Positions 18,859-27,498 of a stretch of DNA of 64,000 bases are shown piece after piece (the first letter of the stretch is position 1; the number at the start of each line of letters is the position of its first letter). Where the stretch lies: the NCBI RefSeq assembly GCF_033096465.1, contig NZ_AP028156.1:2374501-2438500 (forward strand), in the 5' to 3' direction. This DNA is from Blautia luti (GTDB lineage: Bacteria; Bacillota; Clostridia; Lachnospirales; Lachnospiraceae). The translations under genes were made by a program, and so were the position numbers. A model generated the notes under the pieces. That model had not been told where the DNA came from and did no database searches. It saw only the letters and a program-made list of their open reading frames with translations.

Positions 18859-19653
18859 ATGCTTGAACTTAAAAATATCTATAAAACCTTTAACCCGGGT
18901 ACTATCAATGAGAAACGTGCCCTAAACGGACTGAACCTGAAACTGAATGAAGGCGATTTCGTGACAGTTATCGGTGGAAACGGTGCAGGAAAATCTACCA
19001 TGTTAAATGCAGTTGCAGGAACCTGGCCTGTTGACGAGGGCCAGATTCTTATCGATAACATTGATGTCACCAAACTTTCCGAGCATAAACGTGCCACATA
19101 TCTCGGCCGTGTATTTCAGGATCCTATGACAGGCACGGCTGCAACCATGGGCATCGAAGAAAATCTCGCCCTGGCGAAACGCCGTGGTAAATCCCGTCTC
19201 CTTCGTCCAGGCATCACTAAGGCAGAACGTGGAGAATATAAAGAACTGTTAAAAATCCTGGGACTTGGTCTGGAAGACAGACTTACTTCCAAAGTAGGAC
19301 TTCTCTCCGGCGGTCAGCGACAGGCTCTTACCCTTCTTATGGCAACACTTCAGAAACCAAAGCTTCTGCTTCTGGATGAACACACAGCAGCTCTTGACCC
19401 TAAGACAGCAGCCAAGGTTCTGGAAATCACAGACATGATCGTAAACCGTGATCACCTTACAACCCTGATGATCACTCATAATATGAAAGATGCTATTGCA
19501 CACGGCAATCGCCTGATCATGATGATGGAAGGTAAGATCATTCTGGATATCCAGGGTGAAGATAAGAAGAAACTCACTGTGAAGGACCTGCTGGATCAGT
19601 TTGAACGTGCCAGCGGAGAAGAATTCAGTAATGATTCTGCTTTATTAGGATAA
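18859..19653 (+). CDS. ABC transporter ATP-binding protein (TrpZ-like)
   Basis: A 264-residue ABC ATPase: Walker A GGNGAGKST near residue 38, Q-loop in FQDP, signature LSGGQRQ near 150, Walker B LLLLDEHTAALD and the H-loop in MITHNM. It energises the permease encoded 2 bp upstream. Last gene of the operon, followed 23 bp later by a 13-bp perfect terminator stem. Confidence 0.92.
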   Translation: MLELKNIYKTFNPGTINEKRALNGLNLKLNEGDFVTVIGGNGAGKSTMLNAVAGTWPVDEGQILIDNIDVTKLSEHKRATYLGRVFQDPMTGTAATMGIEENLALAKRRGKSRLLRPGITKAERGEYKELLKILGLGLEDRLTSKVGLLSGGQRQALTLLMATLQKPKLLLLDEHTAALDPKTAAKVLEITDMIVNRDHLTTLMITHNMKDAIAHGNRLIMMMEGKIILDIQGEDKKKLTVKDLLDQFERASGEEFSNDSALLG

Positions 19654-19675
19654 TATTGATATCTATATGTTTTTA

Positions 19676-19712
19676 CAGAGACTGTCCGATAGGAACGGAC
19701 AGTCTCTGTTTA
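19676..19712 (+). terminator. Terminator of the ABC importer operon
   Basis: CAGAGACTGTCCG (19676-19688) pairs perfectly with CGGACAGTCTCTG (19696-19708) across 7 bases, then a T-rich tract. It may also serve the convergent DUF5688 gene. Confidence 0.85.
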
Positions 19713-19759
19713 CGTTTCTCCTGATATCCTGTAGATTTCTTTATGATCTGACTGTAATT

Positions 19760-20728
19760 TCAGATTACCGAATCCGTTATGTCATCTGTTTCTTTTTCCG
19801 GTGTAACACAGATGAATTTATGCGTTTCCCGACAGTACTGATAAATTCTGGAGGTAAGATAGTCCTCCTTCGGTGTTGCCTCCTTAATCGTATCCTCCAG
19901 AACATTTTCCAGATCATCCGGATCTACACAGTGATCATTGTGTATCATCACTTCATGGATACTGGTAAAGACCATATAGAAATCAGAATCCAGCAGATAT
20001 GCCAGCCGTTCAGCCACCCCCGGCAGAAATACAGCAACTGCTCCATTTGTCTTCCTGGATGTACTCAGGCAGTTTCCCATTGCATCTTTCTGAAGTTTCG
20101 CAATTCCCGTGAGATCCATGAAATTCTCTCCTTCATAATCTGGGTTAAAGATCATCTGCTCCCATCTGTAAATTCTGGGAGGACTCATAAAGTACGTATT
20201 CAAAAGAGCTTCTTTAAACACTTCATCGCCGTTTTTTCCCCATTTAATCAGTATTTTCTGACGGATCTTCGTGCTGGTCACACATCCGTTATATTCCGAT
20301 ACCTTCATATAAAGAACCAGTGCAATATCTCCCAGAGATCTGTATACTGCATCTTTTAACTCTTCTTCATATTTATCTTTATTCAGAAGCCGAATAAAAA
20401 GTCTGTTTTTTATTTTCTCATAATCTGTGATCTCTCGGGTCTTCTCATAAATTTCTGATTCCCTGATCCGGGAAATATCTCCTACGATTTCATCCAGAAT
20501 CTCCCCCATGGAAGTTCCTGTCTCATAATTTCTGTAAAGTTCCCTGGTATACAGGCCGCATACTTCCCATGCATCCTCGTGCTCTGCAAATTTCACAAGA
20601 AGACGGTCACCTACAGGTGCATATTTCCCACCCTCCTTTTCAAAATGCATGTTTTCCCTGACAATCCCGGTTGCTTCATGAATTCCTGATTTCAGTTCCT
20701 CGATAAAGGTTTCATAACTTTTCTGCAT
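19760..20728 (-). CDS. DUF5688-family protein
   Basis: A 322-residue soluble protein of the DUF5688 type, abundant in Lachnospiraceae and without known function. Recognisable stretches are MQKSYETFIEELKSGI at the start, RLFIRLLNKDKYEEEL near 105, VFLPGVAERLAYLL near 230 and the FTSIHEVMIH block near 255. No signal peptide or helix bundle is evident. AAAGGA precedes ATG 20728; a longer reading by 26 codons lacks a site. Confidence 0.75.
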   Translation of the reverse strand: MQKSYETFIEELKSGIHEATGIVRENMHFEKEGGKYAPVGDRLLVKFAEHEDAWEVCGLYTRELYRNYETGTSMGEILDEIVGDISRIRESEIYEKTREITDYEKIKNRLFIRLLNKDKYEEELKDAVYRSLGDIALVLYMKVSEYNGCVTSTKIRQKILIKWGKNGDEVFKEALLNTYFMSPPRIYRWEQMIFNPDYEGENFMDLTGIAKLQKDAMGNCLSTSRKTNGAVAVFLPGVAERLAYLLDSDFYMVFTSIHEVMIHNDHCVDPDDLENVLEDTIKEATPKEDYLTSRIYQYCRETHKFICVTPEKETDDITDSVI

Positions 20729-20904
20729 ATTCAGTTCCTTTCTTGATTTGAAAAATAAAACGGGCAGGACGCCCTGACTTGATATGGAATGTCCCATCCG
20801 GGACAATAGAAAAAGGGAAGCTTCGCGCTCCCCTGAGAGTCGCTGTAGACCAAGTATAAAATAGTCACAGCCATTTGTAAAGCAGTTTTCATCGACAAAT
20901 CTGC

Positions 20905-21375
20905 TTACAGTTTTTTCATTTTTTCCAGATAATCCAGAAAAGCTTCACAGCCTTCCACCACATCCGCATAAGTGACATCAAATCTTCCCGTATACCAGGG
21001 ATCCGATATATCTCTGGGAGCGTCACTGTAATCCAGAAGCAGCTTTACCTTCTTTTCCGGATCACTCTTCACTATACGCAGCATATTTTTCAGATTCCAG
21101 TGATCCATTTCCAGAATGTAATCGTATTTTTCATAATCTTCTTTCTTCAGCTGTACTGCTCTTTTCCCCTTACAGCTGATCCCATGTTTCGCCAGTTCTT
21201 CCCACGCCGGTGGATAAACCAGATTCCCGGTTCCATCCCAGATCTCTTCTGTACTGGTCGCAGCAGATGCGATATAAAATCTGTCAGCAAGATTCCTGCC
21301 GGAAACCACATCTTTAAAAATGAACTCCGCCATGGGAGAACGGAAAAGTTTCGTGAACATATAACAGAAAATCTT
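20905..21375 (-). pseudogene. Low-molecular-weight protein-tyrosine phosphatase, catalytic loop destroyed
   Basis: The readable frame (151 codons from ATG 21360) has the family body, including the DPWYTG general-acid loop near the end, but begins directly before FRSPMAEF. The P-loop CX5R that should precede RSP is present only in another frame: codons for VICSRNFS lie around 21357-21372, where the catalytic cysteine codon is 21357-21359, and one base is missing before the arginine. No in-frame start exists for the shifted part. So the gene is frameshifted and should lack activity. An intact paralogue lies 0.7 kb away. Confidence 0.7.
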
Positions 21376-21534
21376 TTCCTGCTATTATAGCTCCTGCCAC
21401 AATATCCAACTCTATTATAATATCACCATTTTCTAATACAGTAATCCTTTTTGTATGTTCAATTAAAAATCCACCTTACTATTGGTCTTATGTCAAGATT
21501 TAGTACAAGTTAAAATGAGAAATTTCTCCCCATT

Positions 21535-21686
21535 TTAACCTGCCTGAAGCTCAGCCTCAGTGTGCGTTCTTTCATACACTCGTTCGAATTCGTTTGGCGA
21601 CATATAATTGCAATGGCTATGAATTCGTTTCGTATTGTAGAAAGCTTCCAGATATTCAAAAAACAACTGGTATGCCTGCTCATATA
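21535..21686 (-). pseudogene. IS3-family transposase, C-terminal fragment
   Basis: About 49 codons read as the end of an IS3/IS150-type integrase: FFEYLEAFYNTKRIHSHCNY and MSPNEFERVYE are the family's final block. The upstream part is lost at about 21687. Confidence 0.75.
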
Positions 21687-21727
21687 ATCAAGTGTTTTTT
21701 ATTAAAAATTAAAGGTTTTCAAGCCTC

Positions 21728-21928
21728 TTATATCTCAGCGAACAAGCGATGTATCAGGTACTGAAATAGCGGATAATGGGTATACGAAATAAATGGTTTC
21801 TTTGTGTACTCGATACCTCTGTAGTCGAAAGCTCTGGCATAGTGCATTTCACTTCCAACATCGATTCCGAGTACTAAAGTTTTTTCTGTAATAGCTTCAA
21901 TTTTTGCATTCTGTGTGTTAAACTTCAT
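21728..21928 (-). pseudogene. IS110-family transposase, N-terminal fragment
   Basis: From ATG 21928 the protein begins with TLVLGIDVGSEMHYARAFD, the DEDD-domain start of IS110 transposases, and leaves the family after about 45 residues. It abuts the IS3 fragment, giving a nested insertion scar. A 26-bp perfect hairpin lies just upstream of its start. Confidence 0.7.
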
Positions 21929-21933
21929 TGTAG

Positions 21934-21997
21934 ATACCTCAGAGTACAATAAGACTACTAACCTGCCAGTCAGTAGTCTTATTGTACTCTGAGGTAT
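21934..21997. repeat. 26-bp perfect inverted repeat (hairpin)
   Basis: Bases 21934-21959 and 21972-21997 are perfectly complementary across a 12-base loop; arms begin ATACCTCAGAGTAC. It lies 5 bp upstream of the IS110 fragment start. It could be part of the element's left end (where IS110 bridge RNA would be encoded), a palindromic insertion target, or the end of another element. Confidence 0.9.
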
Positions 21998-22080
21998 TTT
22001 CAATTTTCAACATCCACATTTTTTATTATACAGGAAGCTACTTACATCCAAAACGGTCATTCCTCTTCATTCTCTTCTCT

Positions 22081-22551
22081 TTAATTGTGGAGTTCTCCAT
22101 GTTCTTTCAGATACTTTAAAAACCCCTCACATCCCTCAATTACATCATCATAAGTCTCATCAAAATTTCCAGTATACCACGGATCCTCTATATCTCTTCC
22201 TGATCCGGCGAATGAAAGAAACTTGTACACCTTTCCCTCCGGATCTCCCTTAAGCATCCTGTTAAGGTTCCGTATATTGGCGGTATCCATGCCAATAATA
22301 TAATCAAACTTATCATAATCAGCTAACGAGATCTGCTTAGCTCTATGAGGCACTAACGGGATCCCTACCTCTCTCAGTTTATTTACTGTACCTCTATGCG
22401 GAGGATTACCAATTTCCTCCCGGCTTGTTGCAAAACTATCTATCACAAACTGATCTGCTAAGCCCTTAGCCTTTACCTTATAGTTAAAGACGCTTTCACT
22501 TAAAGTCGATCGACAAATATTCCCATGACAACAAAAAGCTACTCTTATCAT
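22081..22551 (-). CDS. Low-molecular-weight protein-tyrosine phosphatase
   Basis: A 156-residue cytoplasmic phosphatase. The catalytic P-loop CHGNICRS sits at residues 8-15 and the acid loop DPWYTG near 126, both intact. The family removes phosphate from tyrosine (or arginine) of proteins. The motif continues CRSTLSE rather than the usual CRSPMAE. It is the last gene before the integrase, so it may be host DNA at the element's left border. Confidence 0.9.
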   Translation of the reverse strand: MIRVAFCCHGNICRSTLSESVFNYKVKAKGLADQFVIDSFATSREEIGNPPHRGTVNKLREVGIPLVPHRAKQISLADYDKFDYIIGMDTANIRNLNRMLKGDPEGKVYKFLSFAGSGRDIEDPWYTGNFDETYDDVIEGCEGFLKYLKEHGELHN

Positions 22552-22870
22552 TGTTTTCTCCTATCCTTACGCAATTTTTAAATACACCTTTCTCTCTGTT
22601 ATTTGTTCACAATAGTGCAGGTAGTGCCGTGGCAGATAAATAACACTCTTATCATTGCTTAAAACTCCTTGAAATGCTGTATTTACGCTGTTTACAGGCA
22701 TTTTCCGATAATCTTCAATCCTGTCATTTTCCTGTATATCACAGCATAAATTCGTATATTTTCTTATCCAAATTTAGTAACTTCTTAGTAATAACCAGCC
22801 TGGAAAACAGGCTCTCTAAGAACCTTATAATCAGATTATTTTTAATTCTTTTTTCTATTATTTTATCATA
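22552..22870. other. Intergenic region at the integrase end of the element (attachment region)
   Basis: No gene seen in 319 bp. It lies directly beyond the integrase 3' end, where Tn916-type elements have their left end, so the attachment core and arm sites are expected here. GGCAGATAAA at 22631-22640 recurs at 24489-24498 next to xis and may be an arm-type site. The core cannot be fixed without the other end. Confidence 0.4.
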
Positions 22871-24085
22871 CTATGCCAGTTTTGCAATCCTATTCATCTC
22901 TTCTTTTGCATCAATTAATCCCAGATGCGTATATACATTTAACGTAACCCCTATATCAGAATGTCCCATTAAATATTGGAGTGCTTTCGGATTCATTCCA
23001 GCTTTCGCCATATTGGAACAATATGTATGCCTACATACATGAGGCGTGATCTTTGGCATTTGTTCCTCATGAGTACGATTATACTTTCCTAACGCCCACT
23101 GAAAATGTTTTTCCCAATGGAGTGCTACCTCAGGCATATCTTTTTTATCCAGGAATAAAAATCGACTATATCCATCTATAATCGGCTCAACCCTTACTTT
23201 TTTACGGTTTTTCACAATCTGTTCAAAACATTCATAAACTTCATCTGTCATCGGCAACATTCGTGTTCCACTTGAAGTTTTGGTATCTTCAATGACGTAC
23301 TGCATTCCTCTGGTTCTCTGAAGCTGATGATTCACATTGATTTTTCTCTCCTGAAGATCAATATCTTTCACTGTCAATCCACAAAACTCAGAAATACGAA
23401 GTCCAGTCTTAAACAAAATAAACATTCCATTATAGTATTTTGAGTAATGGTCATCATTTCGGATAAACTCCAGAAATAACTCTTCCTGTTCTTTTGTAAT
23501 TGCCTGTCTTGTAACACTGTCATTTACGACAACTGTACATAATTGAAATTCAAAAGGATTCTTGCGCAGTAAATCATCTTCAACTGCCATCTGAAATGCA
23601 GGTCTTACAATTCCACGCACACTGTGAATGGAACTGTATCCTCTTCCATCTGCTTGCAGCTTAATAAACCATGCTTTTGCATCCGACAATTTTATTTTAT
23701 CTATTCTTCTGGTTCCGAATTCTTCTTTTTTTATTATATTGATCACAAAATCATAGTTCGCCTGAGTATTATGACGAACCCCCTTTTTTTGTCCAATATA
23801 TTTTTGAACCAAATCCAAAACTGTTAAATTTCCTCCGTAAGGTACTATACCATCATGTAAATCTCTTTGGATATTTTTTTCTTTTTCCCTTAGAGCTAAG
23901 CATGGTCTGCATCCAGTTGGCAGAGAATCTGTTGGCTCTAATTTCCAACTATACAAAAACTTCTGCTTTCCATAACAATCTGTATATACAAACGCATATC
24001 TTCCATCTTTTCTCTGACTTTCTCCGTTTCGTAAAATTCGACCTTTTTTATCTCGTCGTTTTTGGTCACTTTTTGTTTTACCCAA
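22871..24085 (-). CDS. int: Tn916-type tyrosine integrase
   Basis: About 404 residues. The N-terminal arm-binding domain has KRRDKKGRILRNGESQRKDG, close to Tn916 Int; a core-binding domain follows (about 90-180), then the catalytic domain with R in TGLRISEFCGL, HVCRHTYC, MGHSDIGVTLNVYTH (last Tyr is the nucleophile). It integrates and, with Xis, excises the element. I prefer TTG 24085, 9 bp behind AAGGGG; GTG 24121 has no site. All catalytic residues are present, so it should be active. Confidence 0.9.
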   Translation of the reverse strand: MGKTKSDQKRRDKKGRILRNGESQRKDGRYAFVYTDCYGKQKFLYSWKLEPTDSLPTGCRPCLALREKEKNIQRDLHDGIVPYGGNLTVLDLVQKYIGQKKGVRHNTQANYDFVINIIKKEEFGTRRIDKIKLSDAKAWFIKLQADGRGYSSIHSVRGIVRPAFQMAVEDDLLRKNPFEFQLCTVVVNDSVTRQAITKEQEELFLEFIRNDDHYSKYYNGMFILFKTGLRISEFCGLTVKDIDLQERKINVNHQLQRTRGMQYVIEDTKTSSGTRMLPMTDEVYECFEQIVKNRKKVRVEPIIDGYSRFLFLDKKDMPEVALHWEKHFQWALGKYNRTHEEQMPKITPHVCRHTYCSNMAKAGMNPKALQYLMGHSDIGVTLNVYTHLGLIDAKEEMNRIAKLA

Positions 24086-24189
24086 ACGTCTTCGCCCCTT
24101 TCTACGAAGAAGCCCTAGCACGATATAGGTATTATATCATACCAGGGCTAACATTTCCACTTTAAAGTGCTAAATTGTTCGTATATTTT

Positions 24190-24411
24190 TTACAAAGACG
24201 TAGTCTGATCCAGAAAGGCCTCAAATTTCTTACGGTTAATCAATGACTTACACCCCACCTGGACTGTAAAGCAACATTCTGAATTTAGATGTTCCGAAAT
24301 AAGCATCCTTATTTTCTTTTCACCTATTCCGAAATATTGCACTGCTTCATCCACCGTAAGCATATATTTTTCCCAAATTGGAATCTTACCTTTTTCAATT
24401 TTAATCGCCAC
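24190..24411 (-). CDS. xis: Tn916-type excisionase
   Basis: A 73-residue winged-helix protein with YMLTVDEAVQYFGIGEKKIR and INRKKFEAFLD, as in Tn916 Xis, which bends DNA so that Int excises. GTG start with AAGGAGGAG upstream. It precedes int by about 105 bp, the usual order. Confidence 0.88.
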   Translation of the reverse strand: MAIKIEKGKIPIWEKYMLTVDEAVQYFGIGEKKIRMLISEHLNSECCFTVQVGCKSLINRKKFEAFLDQTTSL

Positions 24412-24443
24412 TCTTCTCTCCTCCTTTTCTCTTTGGACAAAAC

Positions 24444-24499
24444 ATTTTTATCTGCCCATGACAATTTACAATTTTATACACTGTCATCGGCAGATAAAA
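24444..24499. repeat. 18-bp inverted repeat upstream of xis
   Basis: TTTTATCTGCCCATGACA (24444-24461) and TGTCATCGGCAGATAAAA (24482-24499) pair with one mismatch. It lies in the xis upstream region and contains GGCAGATAAA, also found beside int. Possible regulator or Xis/Int site. The remaining gene-free stretch 24500-24835 shows nothing further. Confidence 0.6.
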
Positions 24500-24835
24500 T
24501 TACAATACAGGTGGCAGTTCAGTACTCTGCCCACATCGGTTTTGCACCGTCATTAAATATGACCAGATTTTTTCTGGAAGTATCATTATCACAGATATGC
24601 TTCGTCGCCCTGTGCAGCTGCTACACATTTTGTCAAATTCTTCTCGCTCCATACCTTTACTTCAATGTTATATTTCAGCATTTCCTCGTATTTACTCCAT
24701 TAACAGAGCAGATATATCATGGCGGATTTACCTAGTGGCTCTACATATCTTCACGTCCTGTATGTAAAACAATATACAATTTTCAAGGTACAAAAATTCC
24801 TGAAGGGGAAAAGGAATCTATATTAAATACTCCCT

Positions 24836-25108
24836 TTACTGATTACTTTTCCTTACATATGATTTCGTATCAAATCCCAAGGTCTTAGTAATCAGTTTTG
24901 CTTCCAGGCGTTGACGCAGAGTTTCATCTACACAGTAATGCACCTGTCCAAATTCGTCAAACATTTTTCTGGTAGCCAAAACTGTTATGTACCCTTCATA
25001 ATGCTTCAACACTGCCTGGATTGCCTCAGTATCACCAGTTGATGCTGCCTCAATAACATGGAATGGCAGCAAATCAAATGCGCATTTCTGTTTTTTACTT
25101 TTTTTCAT
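24836..25108 (-). CDS. HTH_16-type conjugative-transposon regulator (Tn916 Orf8-like)
   Basis: A 90-residue protein matching the HTH_16 domain: LPFHVIEAASTGDTEAIQAV, then YEGYITVLATRK and LRQRLEAKLITK. Such proteins accompany the sigma-like factor in Tn916/Tn1549 elements and regulate transfer or excision genes. Its start overlaps the end of the sigma-like gene by 14 bp, so the two are co-translated. Confidence 0.8.
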   Translation of the reverse strand: MKKSKKQKCAFDLLPFHVIEAASTGDTEAIQAVLKHYEGYITVLATRKMFDEFGQVHYCVDETLRQRLEAKLITKTLGFDTKSYVRKSNQ

Positions 25109-25532
25109 TTGCAGATTCCTCCATATTTTTTCTCATCAGTTCCAGTGATCGTCTACGATGCTCATTAATTGTGCTGCGTACAAGATTCATTTCTCTGGCA
25201 ATGTCTGCATCACTCATATCCATAAAATATGATAATAACACAACATTCCTTTTCTTTTCAGTAAGTGTCTGCAGTGCTTCTGCAATCAATGCATCTTTGA
25301 CTTCTATGTCGTAACCCAGGACCTGAAAACGATGTGTTTCCATTTCATGCTCATCCATTATAAAAAGTCTGCTCAACTCCTTTTCTGATAATTCTGACAA
25401 CATCACTTCATACTTCTGGCGATATGCCATATGCTTTTCATAATTAATAACTTCACTTTTCAATGCCAGCTTGCACAGAGAATCAAACTGATGTCTGACT
25501 GTCTGCTCATCTTGAAAAGAGGATTGCTCCAT
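25095..25532 (-). CDS. Sigma-70-region-4-like regulator (Tn916 Orf7-like)
   Basis: A 145-residue protein. The C-terminal half (about 90-140) is a sigma region 4 helix-turn-helix: LTEKKRNVVLLSYFMDMSDA then IAREMNLVRSTINEHRRRSL. In Tn916 the homologue activates excision genes. AAGGAGG lies 9 bp before ATG 25532. It probably promotes transcription toward xis and int, which lie downstream in the same direction. Confidence 0.82.
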   Translation of the reverse strand: MEQSSFQDEQTVRHQFDSLCKLALKSEVINYEKHMAYRQKYEVMLSELSEKELSRLFIMDEHEMETHRFQVLGYDIEVKDALIAEALQTLTEKKRNVVLLSYFMDMSDADIAREMNLVRSTINEHRRRSLELMRKNMEESANEKK

Positions 25533-25698
25533 AAGAGTTCACCTCCTTCCCCGCCGGTAGGCAATAAGCAAAGTTCTTGCTTCCCCTTCACACATATCCC
25601 AAACGGATGAGTGCATTTGTCGGGGTGTGGGAAGAAATTTTTAAAAAATTTCTTAATAAATACGAGAAAATTGTTTTTCCTGTATTTTGAGGTATATA

Positions 25699-25740
25699 AA
25701 AAACGTCCTAATGGGTAGTTTTTAGCCCATCGGACGCTAT
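25699..25740. terminator. Hairpin upstream of the sigma-like gene
   Basis: CGTCC-TAATGGGTAG pairs imperfectly with TAGCCCATCGGACG around a T5 loop, in the 500-bp spacer between the divergent sigma-like and Xre genes. A second hairpin, ATCCGTCA/TGACGGAT, lies at 25842-25862. Either may be a terminator or an attenuator. Confidence 0.5.
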
Positions 25741-25949
25741 TTATATCAAAAGATAATATTTTGCCATCATTTTTTGTGGCATATAATTCACTTTTTGAGG
25801 TAAAGAAATTTATTTGCTTTTTTGAACTATTTATCTATTTCATCCGTCACGTAATGACGGATATGATACCAGACAATAAAATTCTTAATCTTTCCTATAC
25901 CTCCGGATCTGTTTTACGGAAATTCAGAATTTTATATGTCTTTTAAAAA

Positions 25950-25984
25950 GTGAAATATCACCCTCTTTTTTAGTGAAATATTAG
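25950..25984 (+). promoter_or_regulatory. Repeated operator candidate before the Xre gene
   Basis: GTGAAATATCAC (25950-25961, palindromic GTGA..TCAC) and GTGAAATATTAG (25973-25984) are 23 bp apart, just upstream of the Xre regulator; probably its own binding sites. Confidence 0.4.
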
Positions 25985-26036
25985 TTCATTTTCTTTCAAG
26001 AAAGGGAACTATACACTAAACATGGAGGTGTATCAT

Positions 26037-26396
26037 ATGCCAAAACAAACAGATAAAGAACTGGGATTGTTTTTTAAGAACGCCCGACACGAGCAAAAAT
26101 TGACTTATGAAGAATTAGCTGAAAAAGCAGAAATGTCCAGCCGATATTTAAAGGAAATTGAAAATGGGGGCCGAGTTCCCAGTTTTCATAAAATCAGAAA
26201 ACTGGTACGCGCTTTAAATGTTCCTCCTGAACCATTGTTTTATCCAAACAATCATACAGATAATCTTGATTATCAACGCCTGCTCATGTACCTGTCAAAA
26301 TGCAACGATGAGCAAATTACCGCTATCCTTGCCATCGTAGAAGCATACCTGCGCACATACAAAATTCCTACAGACCACGATAAACAAGATCCCTGA
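26037..26396 (+). CDS. Xre-family transcriptional regulator
   Basis: A 119-residue regulator with an N-terminal helix-turn-helix (LGLFFKNARHEQKLTYEELA, SSRYLKEIENGGRVPS) and a C-terminal helical part. ATG 26037 follows GGAGG by 8 bp. Divergent from the sigma-like gene, the position of the control switch in Tn916-like elements. Confidence 0.85.
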   Translation: MPKQTDKELGLFFKNARHEQKLTYEELAEKAEMSSRYLKEIENGGRVPSFHKIRKLVRALNVPPEPLFYPNNHTDNLDYQRLLMYLSKCNDEQITAILAIVEAYLRTYKIPTDHDKQDP

Positions 26397-26459
26397 AATT
26401 CATTTGAATTCTATCTGAATTATTCTGAAGAAGCGGTATGGTTTCCCATACCGCCACTC

Positions 26460-26795
26460 TTAACGTGCATATTTTTCTATCATTCTCTTAACATTCGTGG
26501 ATTTCTTTATTGCCCCTATATTAATAAGAAACTCAACTACATCCATCATTCCCTGGTAATAAGCCCGCTGCTCCTCTTCATAATGGAAATGTTCTAACTG
26601 ATCCAGATATTTATTCCAGAAATTCTGCTCACACTCTGGGATTTTTTCCAGATGTAGTGGCAGCTTCTTTTGTATTTGTTTCAAATTCTTCTCTGCTTCT
26701 TTCCATTCTTCCGGCTGTACTGTATATTCTCTTTCTCCGGAGTCACAGCGCAATTCCTCAAATAAATTCGATACTGCTTCATAAAATTCATTCAT
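26460..26795 (-). CDS. Small hypothetical protein
   Basis: A 111-residue, charged, helical cytoplasmic protein; the C-terminal YYQGMMDVVEFLINIG recalls small accessory proteins of Firmicutes elements (DUF6809-like, unsure). AGGTGG lies 7 bp before ATG 26795. Function unknown; it sits between two Xre regulators. Confidence 0.55.
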   Translation of the reverse strand: MNEFYEAVSNLFEELRCDSGEREYTVQPEEWKEAEKNLKQIQKKLPLHLEKIPECEQNFWNKYLDQLEHFHYEEEQRAYYQGMMDVVEFLINIGAIKKSTNVKRMIEKYAR

Positions 26796-26882
26796 CTTCT
26801 TTCCACCTCTCATTAGAATTATTTCTCATTACAGGCAGCATTATCATTTTCTTATTTCAAAAATCAAATAAACTTTCCAAAA

Positions 26883-26952
26883 ACTTCATCTTTAGAAGTA
26901 TAGTAACAATATTTTTCCTTAAAATCAATAATAATACTTCATCTTTAGAAAT
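26883..26952 (+). promoter_or_regulatory. Two matching operator sites before the second Xre gene
   Basis: ACTTCATCTTTAGAAGT (26883-26899, inverted arms ACTTC/GAAGT) and ACTTCATCTTTAGAAAT (26936-26952) share 16 of 17 bases. The second ends 14 bp before the start codon. This is the layout of an autoregulated Cro/CI-type repressor. Confidence 0.6.
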
Positions 26953-26966
26953 TTTTGAGGATCAGA

Positions 26967-27230
26967 ATGATTATTTATTGGGATAAAAAAACGAACAGTA
27001 AAAACAGAATAGGACAACGGGTAAAAGAATTACGAAAGGCTCATAATCTTACTCAGAAAACACTCGCTGCCAAATTACAACTTGCAGGATATGATTTTAA
27101 TGATCTGGCAATCCTGCGAATTGAACAAGGCACACGTTTCGTTCCCGACTACGAAGTTGTCGCACTGGCCGAAGTATTTAATGTTTCCTGCGAATATCTT
27201 CTTGGTCTGACGGACGCTCCTGCAAAATAA
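26967..27230 (+). CDS. Xre-family transcriptional regulator
   Basis: An 87-residue Cro/CI-type protein: RVKELRKAHNLTQKTLAAKL, LRIEQGTRFVPDYEVVALAE and the final VSCEYLLGLTD typical of small Xre repressors. ATG 26967 follows the second operator. It precedes the toxin-antitoxin pair by about 95 bp but has its own sites. Confidence 0.85.
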   Translation: MIIYWDKKTNSKNRIGQRVKELRKAHNLTQKTLAAKLQLAGYDFNDLAILRIEQGTRFVPDYEVVALAEVFNVSCEYLLGLTDAPAK

Positions 27231-27324
27231 TTCAATTGTATTGCTGCCCATTCTATGCTAAACTATGGATAGATACTTCTGAACAACATACACTATTTAT
27301 AAACCGTATGATTGGAGTGATTTC

Positions 27325-27498
27325 ATGGAATTAACAAAAAAAATCCCTACAACCGATAAAAACCAGGAAAACAATCATCTTCTCCGCATGTTAGACCGGG
27401 GAATTGATGATATGGAAGCTGGTCGTGAATTGCCACTGGAAGATGCTTTTCGCAAAATCACAGAATTAAGGGATGCACGAAGAAATGCAAGAATATAA
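27325..27498 (+). CDS. Antitoxin partner of RelE/ParE-type toxin
   Basis: A 57-residue protein (MELTKKIPTTDK start, MLDRGIDDMEAGRELPLEDA) with the AGRELPLEDAF-type region seen in RelB/ParD-like antitoxins. It overlaps the toxin start, the classic antitoxin-first arrangement. GGAG lies 8 bp before ATG 27325. Confidence 0.75.
   Translation: MELTKKIPTTDKNQENNHLLRMLDRGIDDMEAGRELPLEDAFRKITELRDARRNARI

Noticed and set aside
24289..24735. Plus-strand frame opposite xis and its upstream region
   Set aside because: Cysteine/phenylalanine-rich antisense translation, no ribosome site, overlaps a confident xis gene.
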